Assembly: GCF_015265435.1 (NCBI RefSeq) | Contig: NZ_JABJWH010000036.1 | Coordinates: forward strand, 372,001-436,000 | Direction of reading: 5' to 3' | Source of the DNA: Alloalcanivorax profundimaris | Lineage (GTDB): Bacteria > Pseudomonadota > Gammaproteobacteria > Pseudomonadales > Alcanivoracaceae | DNA length: 64,000 nucleotides | Part shown: piece by piece, positions 26,317 to 34,682 of the stretch | Numbering within the stretch: the stretch's first letter is position 1 | How the letters are laid out: each line of letters starts with the position of its first letter | Notes under the pieces: model-generated | Database searches by the model: none | Told to the model about the DNA's origin: nothing | Seen by the model: only the letters and a program-made list of their open reading frames with translations | Made by a program: the position numbers and the translations under genes

Positions 26317-26367
26317 AACTGGCTCCTGGCCTGGCTCTGTTCTTATCTCCCCAGCGCGGCCATGCCG

Positions 26368-26916
26368 TCAGCCCGTGCGGGCCGCCTGCATGAAGCGCGG
26401 ATCCTGCGCCAGCCGTCTCAGGCTGAACACGGACCAGAGTTCCCCGTCCCTCTTGTAGCCGCCGCGCAGGTAAGGCCCCACGTGCTCCTCCCGCTCCGGT
26501 GGCACCGGCCGGTACGCGTCGAGGGGGAAGTGCTGCATGCCAAGCACCTCATCCACGATCACGCCGGTATACAGATCGTCCTGATCGAGCACCAACAGTC
26601 TGCGCCGTTTCTCCTGCAGCTCCGAGGGCTGGCCCAGGAAACGGCTCAAATCCATGACCGTCATCAGGCGGCCACGCACATTGGCCACCCCTTTCATCCA
26701 TTGCATCACCCCCGGCACCCGGGTGTAGGCGGGCACCGAGAGAATTTCCGACACCTCGTCCATGGGCGCCACGAAATTGCGCTGGTCGAGGGTGAAGCCG
26801 ACCCCGCTCCAATAGTCGACCGCGTCCTCCTGCATGGGGAGGTCGGCGGCCTGCTGGCGGCAACGGACGAAATAGTCCGCCAGCTTGATGAAGGCGGCGG
26901 AAGCGGCGGCGCTCAT
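26368..26916 (-). CDS. pilI: CheW-like adaptor PilI
   Basis: This 182-residue CheW domain couples PilJ to ChpA. The domain runs from about residue 40 to 170 with VGFTLDQRNFVAPMDEV and VRGRLMTVMDLSRFLG as its characteristic strands. It lies 13 bp after pilH and 51 bp before pilJ in one operon. Confidence 0.94.
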   Translation of the reverse strand: MSAAASAAFIKLADYFVRCRQQAADLPMQEDAVDYWSGVGFTLDQRNFVAPMDEVSEILSVPAYTRVPGVMQWMKGVANVRGRLMTVMDLSRFLGQPSELQEKRRRLLVLDQDDLYTGVIVDEVLGMQHFPLDAYRPVPPEREEHVGPYLRGGYKRDGELWSVFSLRRLAQDPRFMQAARTG

Positions 26917-26929
26917 GAAGTCCCCGCCG

Positions 26930-27298
26930 TCATTCGCCGGCCAGTTGCCGATCCACGGTCTGCAACAGCACGTCCTCGTCCACCGGCTTGGTCAGGTAAT
27001 CCTTGGCGCCCTGGCGCTTGCCCCAGACCCGGTCGGTTTCCTGGTCCTTGGTGGTGACGATGATGATCGGAATATGGGCTGTATCGGCGCCCTTGGTGAG
27101 TTGGCGGGTGGCCTGGAAGCCGTTCAGGCCGGGCATCACCACGTCCATCAGTACCAGGTCGGGCAGTTCGGAACGGGCCAGAGCCACGCCGTCGGCGCCA
27201 TTGGCGGCCTCCAGCACGTGGTGGCCGTGTTTTTCCAGAATCTCCCGCAGTTTGTAGCACTCGGTGGGAGAGTCATCGACGATAAGAATGCGTGCCAT
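26930..27298 (-). CDS. pilH: Response regulator PilH (single receiver domain)
   Basis: This 122-residue CheY-like protein has phospho-acceptor Asp52 (LVLMDVVMPGLNG), acidic pocket Asp8-Asp9 and the conserved Lys of YLTKPV. In Pseudomonas PilH opposes PilG, favouring pilus retraction or acting as a phosphate sink. It lies second in the operon, 34 bp after pilG. Confidence 0.95.
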   Translation of the reverse strand: MARILIVDDSPTECYKLREILEKHGHHVLEAANGADGVALARSELPDLVLMDVVMPGLNGFQATRQLTKGADTAHIPIIIVTTKDQETDRVWGKRQGAKDYLTKPVDEDVLLQTVDRQLAGE

Positions 27299-27332
27299 CT
27301 TTTCCTCTTCGGGTTGAGCACCGCGGCTGCGT

Positions 27333-27710
27333 TTAGATGTGCTGACGAATGGCCCCCAGCAGCTCGTCCTTGGAGAACGGCTTGGTCAGGTACTCATCGG
27401 AACCGACGATCCGCCCCTTGGCCTTGTCGAACAGGCCGTCCTTGGAGGAGAGCATGATCACGGGGGTCGCCTTGAAGGCGCTGTTGTTCTTGATCAGCGC
27501 GCAGGTCTGATATCCATCCAGTCGCGGCATCATGATGTCCACGAAAATAATACTGGGTTTGCTGTCGGCGATCTTGGCCAGGGCATCGAAGCCGTCGGTG
27601 GCGGTGATCACCTCGCAACCCGCTTTCTTCAACAAGGTCTCGGCGGTACGACGAATGGTTTTGGAATCGTCGATTACCATTACCTTGAGGTCTTGGAAAT
27701 TGTCAGTCAT
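27333..27710 (-). CDS. pilG: Response regulator PilG (single receiver domain)
   Basis: This 125-residue CheY-like protein has phospho-acceptor Asp58 (IIFVDIMMPRLDG), pocket Asp14-Asp15 and Lys110 (YLTKPF). PilG promotes pilus extension through PilB and raises cyclic AMP in Pseudomonas aeruginosa. It is the first gene of the pilGHIJK-chpABC operon. The 283-bp gap upstream, shared with divergent gshB, is AT-rich between 27840 and 27900 and presumably holds both promoters; I found no convincing sigma-54 site. Confidence 0.95.
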   Translation of the reverse strand: MTDNFQDLKVMVIDDSKTIRRTAETLLKKAGCEVITATDGFDALAKIADSKPSIIFVDIMMPRLDGYQTCALIKNNSAFKATPVIMLSSKDGLFDKAKGRIVGSDEYLTKPFSKDELLGAIRQHI

Positions 27711-27993
27711 GGAGAACTGCCTTTACCGTGAACCGTTACGGACCGCAACGTCCTGTAATCGGAGGCCTTTTTTATATGCGTGTGCCAGGCAGCGCCCGGG
27801 AGCCCCCGCCGATCCCCTAGGGCGTTTTTCCGAGGCTCTACTGGGTGAAACAGCCCAAGCCGAGGTTTTAACACAGATTCTACATTCAATCTATAAGACC
27901 CTGTGAGACCTGAGAAAAGCGTCCCGTAGCGGCCCGGCCAAGGCGCTGATACCATTGCCCGGCACCCCTGTCGCGATCCGTTCTGGAGCCCCC

Positions 27994-28941
27994 ATGAGCC
28001 TGAATATCGGCGTGGTGATGGACCCCATCGACCACATCAAACCCTGGAAAGACACCACCCTGGCCATGCTGCTGGAAGCCCAGCGTCGCGGCTGGACCCT
28101 CCATTACATGGAGCCGGCCGACCTGTACGTGCGCGACGGCGAGGTGCGGGCTCTGACCCGCGACCTGACCGTGCGCGACGATAACCAGGACTGGTTCACC
28201 CTGGGCGAGCCGGCCGCTCGCGCCCTGGCGGGCATGGACATGATCCTGATGCGTCAGGACCCGCCCTTCGACGCCGCCTATCTGTACGCCACCTACATGC
28301 TAGAGAAAGTGGAGCGTCAGGGGGTGACCGTGGTCAACAGACCGGCCAGTGTTCGCGACAGCAACGAGAAGCTGTTCGCCACCGACTTCCCGCAGTGCTG
28401 CGTGCCCACCCTGGTGTCCGGCCGCGCCGCCCTGTTGCGCGAGTTTGTAAAGGAGCAGGGTGACACCGTGATGAAGCCCCTGGATGCCATGGGCGGCACC
28501 AATGTGTTCCGAATCGAGCCGGGCAGCGCCAACCTGAGCGTGATCATCGACGTGCTCACCGAAAACGGCAAAACGCCGGTGATGGCCCAGCGCTTTATTC
28601 CCGAGATCACCGACGGCGACAAGCGCATCCTGATGATCAACGGCGAACCGGTGCCCTATGCCCTGGCGCGCATTCCCAAGGAAGGCGAGTTCCGGGGCAA
28701 CCTGGCCGCCGGCGGCACCGGCCAGGGCCGCGAGCTCACCGACCGGGACCGCTGGATCTGCCAGCAGGTCGGGCCGGTGCTCAAGGAGAAGGGCCTGTAC
28801 TTCGTGGGCCTGGACGTGATCGGCGACTATCTCACCGAAATCAACGTGACCAGCCCCACCTGCGTGCGCGAACTGGACGGGATCTATGGCATCAACATCG
28901 CCGGCCAGTTGTTCGACGCCCTGCTCGAACTGCGCGGCTGA
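27994..28941 (+). CDS. gshB: Glutathione synthetase
   Basis: This 315-residue ATP-grasp enzyme joins glycine to gamma-glutamylcysteine to make glutathione in the cytoplasm. The N-terminal MDPIDHIKPWKDTT, the ATP-grasp stretch VMKPLDAMGGTNVF and the terminal EINVTSPTCVRELD are diagnostic. I start at the ATG at 27994, with TGGAG 6 bp upstream; the reading frame is open further but lacks family similarity. Glutathione users in this window include glyoxalase I and the glutathionyl-hydroquinone reductase. Confidence 0.97.
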   Translation: MSLNIGVVMDPIDHIKPWKDTTLAMLLEAQRRGWTLHYMEPADLYVRDGEVRALTRDLTVRDDNQDWFTLGEPAARALAGMDMILMRQDPPFDAAYLYATYMLEKVERQGVTVVNRPASVRDSNEKLFATDFPQCCVPTLVSGRAALLREFVKEQGDTVMKPLDAMGGTNVFRIEPGSANLSVIIDVLTENGKTPVMAQRFIPEITDGDKRILMINGEPVPYALARIPKEGEFRGNLAAGGTGQGRELTDRDRWICQQVGPVLKEKGLYFVGLDVIGDYLTEINVTSPTCVRELDGIYGINIAGQLFDALLELRG

Positions 28942-29024
28942 TGGGATGAAATGCGCGCTACGTCCTGGGCGGCGTGGCGCTTTCGGGGGACAATCGGGCC
29001 GATAATAAAGACGCAAGATCCTTC

Positions 29025-29894
29025 ATGGCAGCTCCTCAGGTAACCGCCGCCGACCGGCTCGGCTTCACATTGTTTCTGGCACTGGCCGTGCACGGCCTGG
29101 TGTTGTTCGGCTTGAATTTCGCGCCGGAGAAGCCCCGTGCCGCGCCCAACAGCCTGGAAGTCACCCTGGCCATGCACCGGGCCGACGACGCCCCGGAAGA
29201 GGCGGACTTCATCGCCCAGACCAACCAGGCCGGCGCCGGCACCGAGGAGGAAAAGCGCGAGCTCACCACCACCGAGGCGGCGCCGTTCAGCGACCCGGAC
29301 ACCCGCGACGTGCAGCTGCAACCGCGCACCGCCCGGGAGCCGCGCCCGGTGACCCGCCAGAAAATCATCGTCACCCGCGCCGCCAGCGAGCGTGACACCA
29401 CCAGCGAGCAGCGCGACCGCCAGGAAGAGCGCCCCGAGCGCAAGGCGGATCGGGATCAGATGGACGAACTGAGCCGGGAGATCGCCAGCCTGCAGGCGCG
29501 CCTGGACCAGCAGAAGCAGGCCTACGCCAAGCGCCCGCGCATCCGCCGGCTCACCTCGGTATCCGCCAAGGCCCACTACGAAGCCGCCTACATCGACGCC
29601 TTCCGGCGCAAGGTGGAGGCCACCGGCACCAGGCATTTCCCCCGCCAGGCCCTGGAAAACAACACCTTCGGCGGCGTGCGGCTGATGGTGGCGCTGCGCC
29701 GCGACGGCAGCATCGAGGAAGTGAAGGTGCTGGAATCCTCCGGCCACCGTTTCCTGGATCAGGCGGCGATACAGAGCGTGCGGCTGGCGGCGCCGTTCGA
29801 GTCCTTCACCGGCGAAATGCGCGAGCGCATGGACGTGCTGGAAATCATCCGCACCTGGCGCTTCGACGCCGGCCGCCGGGTGTCGTCGCAATAG
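29025..29894 (+). CDS. TonB-family energy transducer (TonB3-like)
   Basis: This 289-residue inner-membrane protein has a single membrane segment near residues 11-31, a highly charged periplasmic helix with REIASLQARLDQQKQ, and a C-terminal TonB domain (VMVALRRDGSIEEVKVLESSGH). Instead of the usual Pro-Lys-rich spacer it has a charged, coiled-coil-like one. Gene order, between gshB and algH, equals that of tonB3 in Pseudomonas aeruginosa, which is linked to twitching motility and pilus assembly. The ATG at 29025 places the membrane segment correctly; a GTG at 28974 is an alternative. Confidence 0.88.
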   Translation: MAAPQVTAADRLGFTLFLALAVHGLVLFGLNFAPEKPRAAPNSLEVTLAMHRADDAPEEADFIAQTNQAGAGTEEEKRELTTTEAAPFSDPDTRDVQLQPRTAREPRPVTRQKIIVTRAASERDTTSEQRDRQEERPERKADRDQMDELSREIASLQARLDQQKQAYAKRPRIRRLTSVSAKAHYEAAYIDAFRRKVEATGTRHFPRQALENNTFGGVRLMVALRRDGSIEEVKVLESSGHRFLDQAAIQSVRLAAPFESFTGEMRERMDVLEIIRTWRFDAGRRVSSQ

Positions 29895-29953
29895 CGCCGG
29901 AAACCGGTCGCCATCGTCTTGCCCTCGCCGGATCGGCACCGGATACTGTGGCC

Positions 29954-30517
29954 ATGGAGAGCGCGAGCCTGAAACACCAGCTGCTGATCGCCATGCCCCA
30001 GATGGACGATCCCAACTTCGAGCACGCCGTCACCTATGTGGTGGAGCACGGCAAGGAGGGGGCCATGGGGCTGACGCTCAACCGCCCCGTGTCGTTGAGC
30101 CTCAACGATATCCTGGCGGACATGGACATCGAGGTGGAGGTGCCGCCCTCGGACCACCACCAGGTGGTGGCCGGCGGCCCCATTCAGCAGGACTCCGGTT
30201 TCGTGCTGCACCGCAGCACCGCCCGCCACTGGGATTCCAGTATTCAACTGGCCGACGGCCTGTGCCTGACCACCTCCCGGGACATCATGGAAGCCATCGC
30301 CCTGGGCGAGGGTCCGGAAGCCACTCTGGTGTGCCTGGGCTACGCCGGCTGGGACGAGGGTCAGCTGGAGCGGGAGCTGGCGGACAACGTCTGGCTGAGC
30401 GTGGCCAGCACCCCGGAACTGGTGCTCGACACCCCCTTCGATCAGCGCTGGCAGGCCGCCGCCGCCAGCCTCGGCGTGGACATCAGCCTGATCGCCACCC
30501 AGGTGGGCCACGGTTGA
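29954..30517 (+). CDS. algH: AlgH/YqgE family protein
   Basis: This 187-residue protein has the UPF0301 pattern: LLIAMPQMDDPNFEHAVTYV at the N-terminus, GAMGLTLNRPV, and GGPIQQDSGFVLH. The family is widespread in proteobacteria; it was named as an alginate regulator in Pseudomonas but its biochemical role is unresolved. The ATG at 29954 is chosen, with a GTG two codons earlier. Its stop overlaps the TTG start of ruvX by 4 bp. Confidence 0.94.
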   Translation: MESASLKHQLLIAMPQMDDPNFEHAVTYVVEHGKEGAMGLTLNRPVSLSLNDILADMDIEVEVPPSDHHQVVAGGPIQQDSGFVLHRSTARHWDSSIQLADGLCLTTSRDIMEAIALGEGPEATLVCLGYAGWDEGQLERELADNVWLSVASTPELVLDTPFDQRWQAAAASLGVDISLIATQVGHG

Positions 30518-30921
30518 TCCTGCTCGCCTTCGACCACGGTACCCGCAAGATCGGCGTCGCCAGCGGCAACGGCCTGATCGGCACCGCCTCGCCGCTGGCC
30601 CCGCTGCCCTGCCGGGATGGCCAGCCGGACTGGGAAAGCATCGCCGCCCTGCTCGCCGACTGGCGCCCGGACCAGCTGGTGGTGGGGCTGCCGCTCAACA
30701 TGGACGGCAGCGAAAGCCCGTCCAGCGCCCGCGCCCGCAAGTTCGCCCGCCGCCTGCACGGCCGCTTCGGCCTGCCGGTGGCCATGGTCGACGAACGCCT
30801 TTCCACCCGCGAGGCCCGCGAGCGCACCGGCCAGAGCGGCCCGGATCCGAAGGTGGATTCCATGGCCGCGGTGGTGATCGCCGAGGGCTACCTCAACGGC
30901 GCCGAGCCGATCGCTCCCTGA
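30514..30921 (+). CDS. ruvX: Holliday junction resolvase-like protein RuvX/YqgF
   Basis: This 135-residue RNase H-fold nuclease works in pre-16S rRNA end processing or as a resolvase. Acidic residues are visible in LAFDHGTRKIGVA and VDERLSTREA, with VVGLPLNMDGSES between. The start is TTG in the TTGA overlap with algH, which gives exactly the family N-terminus; no ATG or GTG is suitably placed. It is translationally coupled to algH. Confidence 0.94.
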   Translation: MILLAFDHGTRKIGVASGNGLIGTASPLAPLPCRDGQPDWESIAALLADWRPDQLVVGLPLNMDGSESPSSARARKFARRLHGRFGLPVAMVDERLSTREARERTGQSGPDPKVDSMAAVVIAEGYLNGAEPIAP

Positions 30922-30940
30922 GCCCGTCGCCTTCGCCGGC

Positions 30941-30998
30941 TTGACCGCCGTGGCCTGGCGAGCGATATTCAGCTCAATTTTCAAATAATTGAGCTGAA
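30941..30998 (+). promoter_or_regulatory. Promoter and perfect inverted repeat directly before the fic start codon
   Basis: A TTGACC -35 box (30941-30946), a 17-bp spacer and GATATT (30964-30969) form a reasonable promoter. From 30968 to 30998 lies a perfect 12-bp inverted repeat, TTCAGCTCAATT and AATTGAGCTGAA, with a 7-base loop. The right arm ends one base before the ATG at 31000, so no ordinary ribosome-binding site fits. The repeat could be an operator over the start point, or an RNA hairpin that blocks translation. Confidence 0.72.
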
Positions 30999-30999
30999 C

Positions 31000-32367
31000 A
31001 TGGCACGAATAAGCCAACCCCCTGATATAGAGGAGGTTTTTTCTTCCCGGTCGAGCGCTGTTGTGGATGCCATGGCCCGATATGGCACCGTCGACGCAAA
31101 AGGTCGCTACCTGCATTGGCATGATTTGCGTCGCCGTTTGCCCGCCGGGGTCGACAAGGAGGCGGTCTGGGTGGCGGTCAAGCTGGCCCGGCAAAGTCTC
31201 CTTAAGCCGATCCCCTTGAACGCGGCGGACGGTAGTCCCTTTCGTTTCTGCACGCCGGATACCGTGGAAAGCACCCTCCACGCCATCGACCGGCTCTGCG
31301 CGCCGTCGCTGCGGGAGGGTGGTTTCGACCTGTCCAGTCACGGCCAGCGCGAACAATATCTGGTGGAAACCCTGATGATGGAGGAGGCGATCTCCAGCGC
31401 CCAGCTGGAGGGCGCGGCCACCACCCGGGAGGTGGCCCGGGACATGCTGATCCGGGAGCGCCGGCCGCGCACCGAGGATGAGCGCATGGTATTCAACAAC
31501 TACCTGCTCATGAAGGAGGCCAAGCGGGCCCGGGAAGAACACCTGGATCCGTCGTTGATCTTCCGCTTCCATGAGCTGGCCACCCATGACACCACCCAGC
31601 CCGGGGTGCTGCCCGGTGAACCCCGGCAAGGCGACGACGTGGTGGTGGTGGATCGGGATGGCGACGTGGCGCACCGCCCGCCGGCGGCGCGGCGATTGCC
31701 GGAGCGGCTTGAGGCGCTGTGCCGCTTCGCCAACGAAAATCACGACGGTCGCGACGGGCGGATGTTTATCCATCCGGCGGTGAAGGCGATCATTCTGCAC
31801 TTCATGATCGGTTACGAGCACCCGTTCGTGGACGGCAACGGCCGCACCGCCCGGGCATTGTTTTACTGGTACATGTTGAAAGCGGGCTACTGGCCGTTCG
31901 AGTACATCTCCATCAGCGCGTTATTGAAAGACGCGCCCATCCAGTACGGCGAGGCCTATCTGTTCACCGAAAGCGACGACAATGACCTGACCTACTTCGT
32001 GGTCTATCAACTGCGCATCATTCAACGGGCCATCGATGCCTTCCTGGAATACGTGGCGGCCAAGCGGCGGGAATACCTGGAACTGATGGACTGGTTGGCC
32101 AACATGGGCATCGGTCGGCGCTTGAATCACCGGCAGGGCATGCTGTTGCGTCAGGCCTTGAAGAACCCGGGGGTGGGGTTTACCGCCAAGGAAGTGAAGA
32201 ACCTGTTCGACGTGTCGGAGAACACCGCCCGCGCCGATTTGCGCACCCTGGAGGAGCTGGAGGTTCTGGTGCCTCACAAAGCCGGGAAGACGGTGGAGTT
32301 CCTGGCCCGGGCGGACGCTTCGGAGCGTCTGAAACGGCGCCTGAAGACACGTCGCCGGGGCGGGTAG
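31000..32367 (+). CDS. Fic-family protein with C-terminal winged helix, class II
   Basis: This 455-residue protein is likely to transfer AMP (or another nucleotide) to a target. The Fic core has the complete motif HPFVDGNGRTAR at 274-285, with catalytic His274. The inhibitory motif SAQLEG (Ser133, Glu137, Gly138) lies N-terminal, which defines class II autoinhibition. A C-terminal winged-helix region (about 365-430) with FTAKEVKNLFDVSENTARADL could bind DNA. It is inserted between ruvX and pyrR, which are close neighbours in Pseudomonas, and is convergent with a DUF2780 gene, so it looks like an accessory gene. Its target is unknown. Confidence 0.93.
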   Translation: MARISQPPDIEEVFSSRSSAVVDAMARYGTVDAKGRYLHWHDLRRRLPAGVDKEAVWVAVKLARQSLLKPIPLNAADGSPFRFCTPDTVESTLHAIDRLCAPSLREGGFDLSSHGQREQYLVETLMMEEAISSAQLEGAATTREVARDMLIRERRPRTEDERMVFNNYLLMKEAKRAREEHLDPSLIFRFHELATHDTTQPGVLPGEPRQGDDVVVVDRDGDVAHRPPAARRLPERLEALCRFANENHDGRDGRMFIHPAVKAIILHFMIGYEHPFVDGNGRTARALFYWYMLKAGYWPFEYISISALLKDAPIQYGEAYLFTESDDNDLTYFVVYQLRIIQRAIDAFLEYVAAKRREYLELMDWLANMGIGRRLNHRQGMLLRQALKNPGVGFTAKEVKNLFDVSENTARADLRTLEELEVLVPHKAGKTVEFLARADASERLKRRLKTRRRGG

Positions 32368-32378
32368 GCGCCCCGGCG
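32353..32378. terminator. GC-rich hairpin between convergent fic and DUF2780 genes
   Basis: A perfect 10-bp stem, CGCCGGGGCG at 32353-32362 and CGCCCCGGCG at 32369-32378, with loop GGTAGG spans the fic stop codon. It lacks a clear T-tract, so it would be a weak or bidirectional terminator for the two converging genes. Confidence 0.5.
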
Positions 32379-32387
32379 GCCGGCGCG

Positions 32388-32963
32388 TTACTGAGCCGGG
32401 GTCCAGAGCTTCCGCAGGGTGCCGATGACGGAGCCGGCCACGCCCTGGTTGCCCAGGAACTGGGTGATGATGGGGGTGAACTGGCTGATCATTTCCGGGC
32501 TCAGGCCCAGGGCGCTGAAGGCGCTCTGCACGCCGGCCAGGGTGTTCACGTTGCCGAGGGCGGCTTTCACCAGGCCGCCCTGGCCTTCGCCCTCGCCGCC
32601 GCCGAGCAGGGCGCCCAGGCCGGACACCTGGCTGGTCACGCCGCTGAATTGCTCGCCGGACAGTTGCGATTGCGCCATGGAGAACAGCGCCGCGCTGCCG
32701 CCGGCGGCTTGCTGCTTGGAAATGCCCAGTTCGCTGGACAGGTCGTTGACCAGGGTGGCGGTGTCGCCGGCCACCTGCCAGTCGCCGGAGGCCTTGTTCA
32801 TGGCCGCCTGGGACTGGCTGGAGGCGTCGTTGGCTTTCTGCTGGGCCTGGTCCACCGCCTTGTTGGCGGAGTCCATGGCGCCCTTGAGGTCGAAGGCCTG
32901 GGCGGGATGGGCGAAGACGGCCAGCAGGGCGGCGGCGGAGAGGGTTTTGCCAAGGGTATTCAT
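32388..32963 (-). CDS. Exported DUF2780 family protein
   Basis: This 191-residue protein has a clear signal peptide with cleavage after AHPAQA (about residue 23). The N-terminal mature part is a charged Ala/Gln-rich helix (KAVDQAQQKANDASSQSQAA) and the C-terminal domain from about 65 matches the DUF2780 pattern, with LVNDLSSELGISKQQAAGG. The family, found in Vibrio and Pseudomonas, has no established function. It lies beside fic in the block inserted between ruvX and pyrR. Confidence 0.85.
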   Translation of the reverse strand: MNTLGKTLSAAALLAVFAHPAQAFDLKGAMDSANKAVDQAQQKANDASSQSQAAMNKASGDWQVAGDTATLVNDLSSELGISKQQAAGGSAALFSMAQSQLSGEQFSGVTSQVSGLGALLGGGEGEGQGGLVKAALGNVNTLAGVQSAFSALGLSPEMISQFTPIITQFLGNQGVAGSVIGTLRKLWTPAQ

Positions 32964-33156
32964 TGATACGTCCTTAAAATACAGAGTCCATGAAAAAGGT
33001 GGCCCGCGCGGGCGTCACGGTAACGCCGGGTGACCGGCCAATAAGGCCGCGCGAGTGTAACCGCCCACCGCCGTGATGGCACGGAAGCGGCTCGCAAAGC
33101 CGTGTTCATCTGCTACTCTACGGCGGTTGCTTGCCATCCACTTTCAGGAGACACCC

Positions 33157-33672
33157 TTGCGCTGGAACGAAGCGGACATCGACGCACGGCTCGCCGCCAT
33201 GGCGGAGCAGGTGGCGTCCGGATACGGCGACGCGTCGCCGGCGCTGGTGGGCATTCAGGCCGGCGGGGCCTGGGTGGCGCGGGCGCTCAACGGCAAACTG
33301 GCGCGGCCGGCGCCGCTGGGTTCTCTGAACGCCAGTTTCTACCGCGACGATTTCGACACCCGGGGCCTCAAGCGCGCGGTGCAGCCCTCGGATCTGCCGT
33401 TCGACGTGGACGGCGCCCACATCCTGCTGGTGGACGATGTGCTGATGACCGGGCGTACCATCCGCGCCGCCATGAACGAACTGTTCGACTACGGTCGGCC
33501 GGCGTCCATCCGGCTGGCGGTGCTGTTCGACATCGGCCACCGGCAATTGCCGATCCGTCCCGATATTTGCGGGGAAACTTTGGCATTGCCGCCCCATCAG
33601 CGGGTAGAATTACGCGGGCCCGCGCCTCTGGTCGCGGAGGTGATAGAGATCCCCGTAAAGGCTGACGAATGA
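33157..33672 (+). CDS. pyrR: PyrR-type phosphoribosyltransferase/regulator
   Basis: This 171-residue phosphoribosyltransferase-fold protein has the PRPP loop [17 protein letters not shown]. In Bacillus PyrR binds pyr mRNA and also acts as a uracil phosphoribosyltransferase; in Pseudomonas it heads pyrBC'. I choose the TTG at 33157, with CAGGAG 6 bp upstream, because family similarity begins there; upstream in-frame codons are unrelated. Its stop overlaps the pyrB start by 4 bp (ATGA). I did not find a convincing attenuator before it. Confidence 0.92.
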   Translation: MRWNEADIDARLAAMAEQVASGYGDASPALVGIQAGGAWVARALNGKLARPAPLGSLNASFYRDDFDTRGLKRAVQPSDLPFDVDGAHILLVDDVLMTGRTIRAAMNELFDYGRPASIRLAVLFDIGHRQLPIRPDICGETLALPPHQRVELRGPAPLVAEVIEIPVKADE

Positions 33673-34682
33673 CGCTTGCGCCGCCGCCCTCCTCCCGCGT
33701 GCAGCTCACCGAAGATGGCAAGCTGCGCCATTTCCTTTCCGTTGAACACGTTTCCCGTTCCCTGTTGGAAGAGATCCTGGACACCGCCGCCAGTTTCGTG
33801 GACGTGGGCGGGCGCGCCATCAAGAAGGTGCCCCTGCTGCGCGGCAAGACGGTGGTGAACCTGTTCTTCGAATCCAGCACGCGCACGCGCAGTACCTTCG
33901 AGCTGGCGGCCAAGCGCCTCAGCGCCGACGTGCTCAACCTGGACATTTCCAAGTCCGCCACCAGCAAGGGCGAGACCCTGCTGGATACCCTGCGCAACCT
34001 GGAAGCCATGGCCGCCGACATGTTCGTGGTGCGCCACCAGGACTCCGGCGCGCCCTTCTTCATCGCCAACGAGGTGACGCCCCAGGTGGCGGTGATCAAC
34101 GCCGGCGACGGCCGCCACGCGCACCCCACCCAGGCGATGCTGGACATGTACACCATCCGCCACTACAAGGGCGGCTTCGCCGGCCTGCGGGTGGCCATCG
34201 TCGGCGACATCCTGCATTCCCGGGTGGCGCGCTCCCAGGCCCATGCCCTCAATGCCCTGGGCGCCGCGGAAGTGCGCCTGATCGGCCCGCGCACCCTGCT
34301 GCCGGTGGACGCGGAGGGCCTCGGCGTCACCGTGTTCACGGACATGGCCCAGGGCCTCAAGGACGTGGACGTGGTGATCATGCTGCGCCTGCAGAAGGAG
34401 CGCATGGATTCCGCCCTGCTGCCCAGCGAGGGGGAGTTCTTCCGCCTTTATGGCCTGACCAACGAGAAGCTGCGCCACGCCAAGCCGGACGCCATCGTCA
34501 TGCATCCCGGCCCGATCAACCGGGGCGTGGAAATCGCCTCCGAGGTGGCGGACGGGCCGCGCTCGGTGATCCTCAACCAGGTGACCTTCGGCATCGCCGT
34601 GCGCATGGCGGTGATGTCCATGGCCATCAGCGGCCAGGAAAGCAGCCAGAATCCGGAGCAAGGGGGCGAGCATGGCCGTTAA
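33669..34682 (+). CDS. pyrB: Aspartate carbamoyltransferase catalytic chain
   Basis: This 337-residue enzyme condenses carbamoyl phosphate and aspartate in pyrimidine synthesis. The carbamoyl phosphate loop is [10 protein letters not shown] (69-77) and the family [10 protein letters not shown] motif is present. It carries about 20 residues more at the N-terminus than the Escherichia coli chain, as in the Pseudomonas-type enzyme, where this extension binds nucleotides. No pyrI follows; instead the gene overlaps a pyrC-like gene by 11 bp, so a dodecameric complex with PyrC' is expected. Confidence 0.97.
   Translation: MTLAPPPSSRVQLTEDGKLRHFLSVEHVSRSLLEEILDTAASFVDVGGRAIKKVPLLRGKTVVNLFFESSTRTRSTFELAAKRLSADVLNLDISKSATSKGETLLDTLRNLEAMAADMFVVRHQDSGAPFFIANEVTPQVAVINAGDGRHAHPTQAMLDMYTIRHYKGGFAGLRVAIVGDILHSRVARSQAHALNALGAAEVRLIGPRTLLPVDAEGLGVTVFTDMAQGLKDVDVVIMLRLQKERMDSALLPSEGEFFRLYGLTNEKLRHAKPDAIVMHPGPINRGVEIASEVADGPRSVILNQVTFGIAVRMAVMSMAISGQESSQNPEQGGEHGR

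Noticed and set aside
27765-27790. Sigma-54 promoter before pilG
   Set aside because: On the minus strand a TGGCAC occurs, but the required TTGC at the right distance is missing.
32964-33156. Pyrimidine attenuator or riboswitch before pyrR
   Set aside because: I looked for a terminator-antiterminator pair and a PyrR-binding loop but found no convincing stem with a T-tract.
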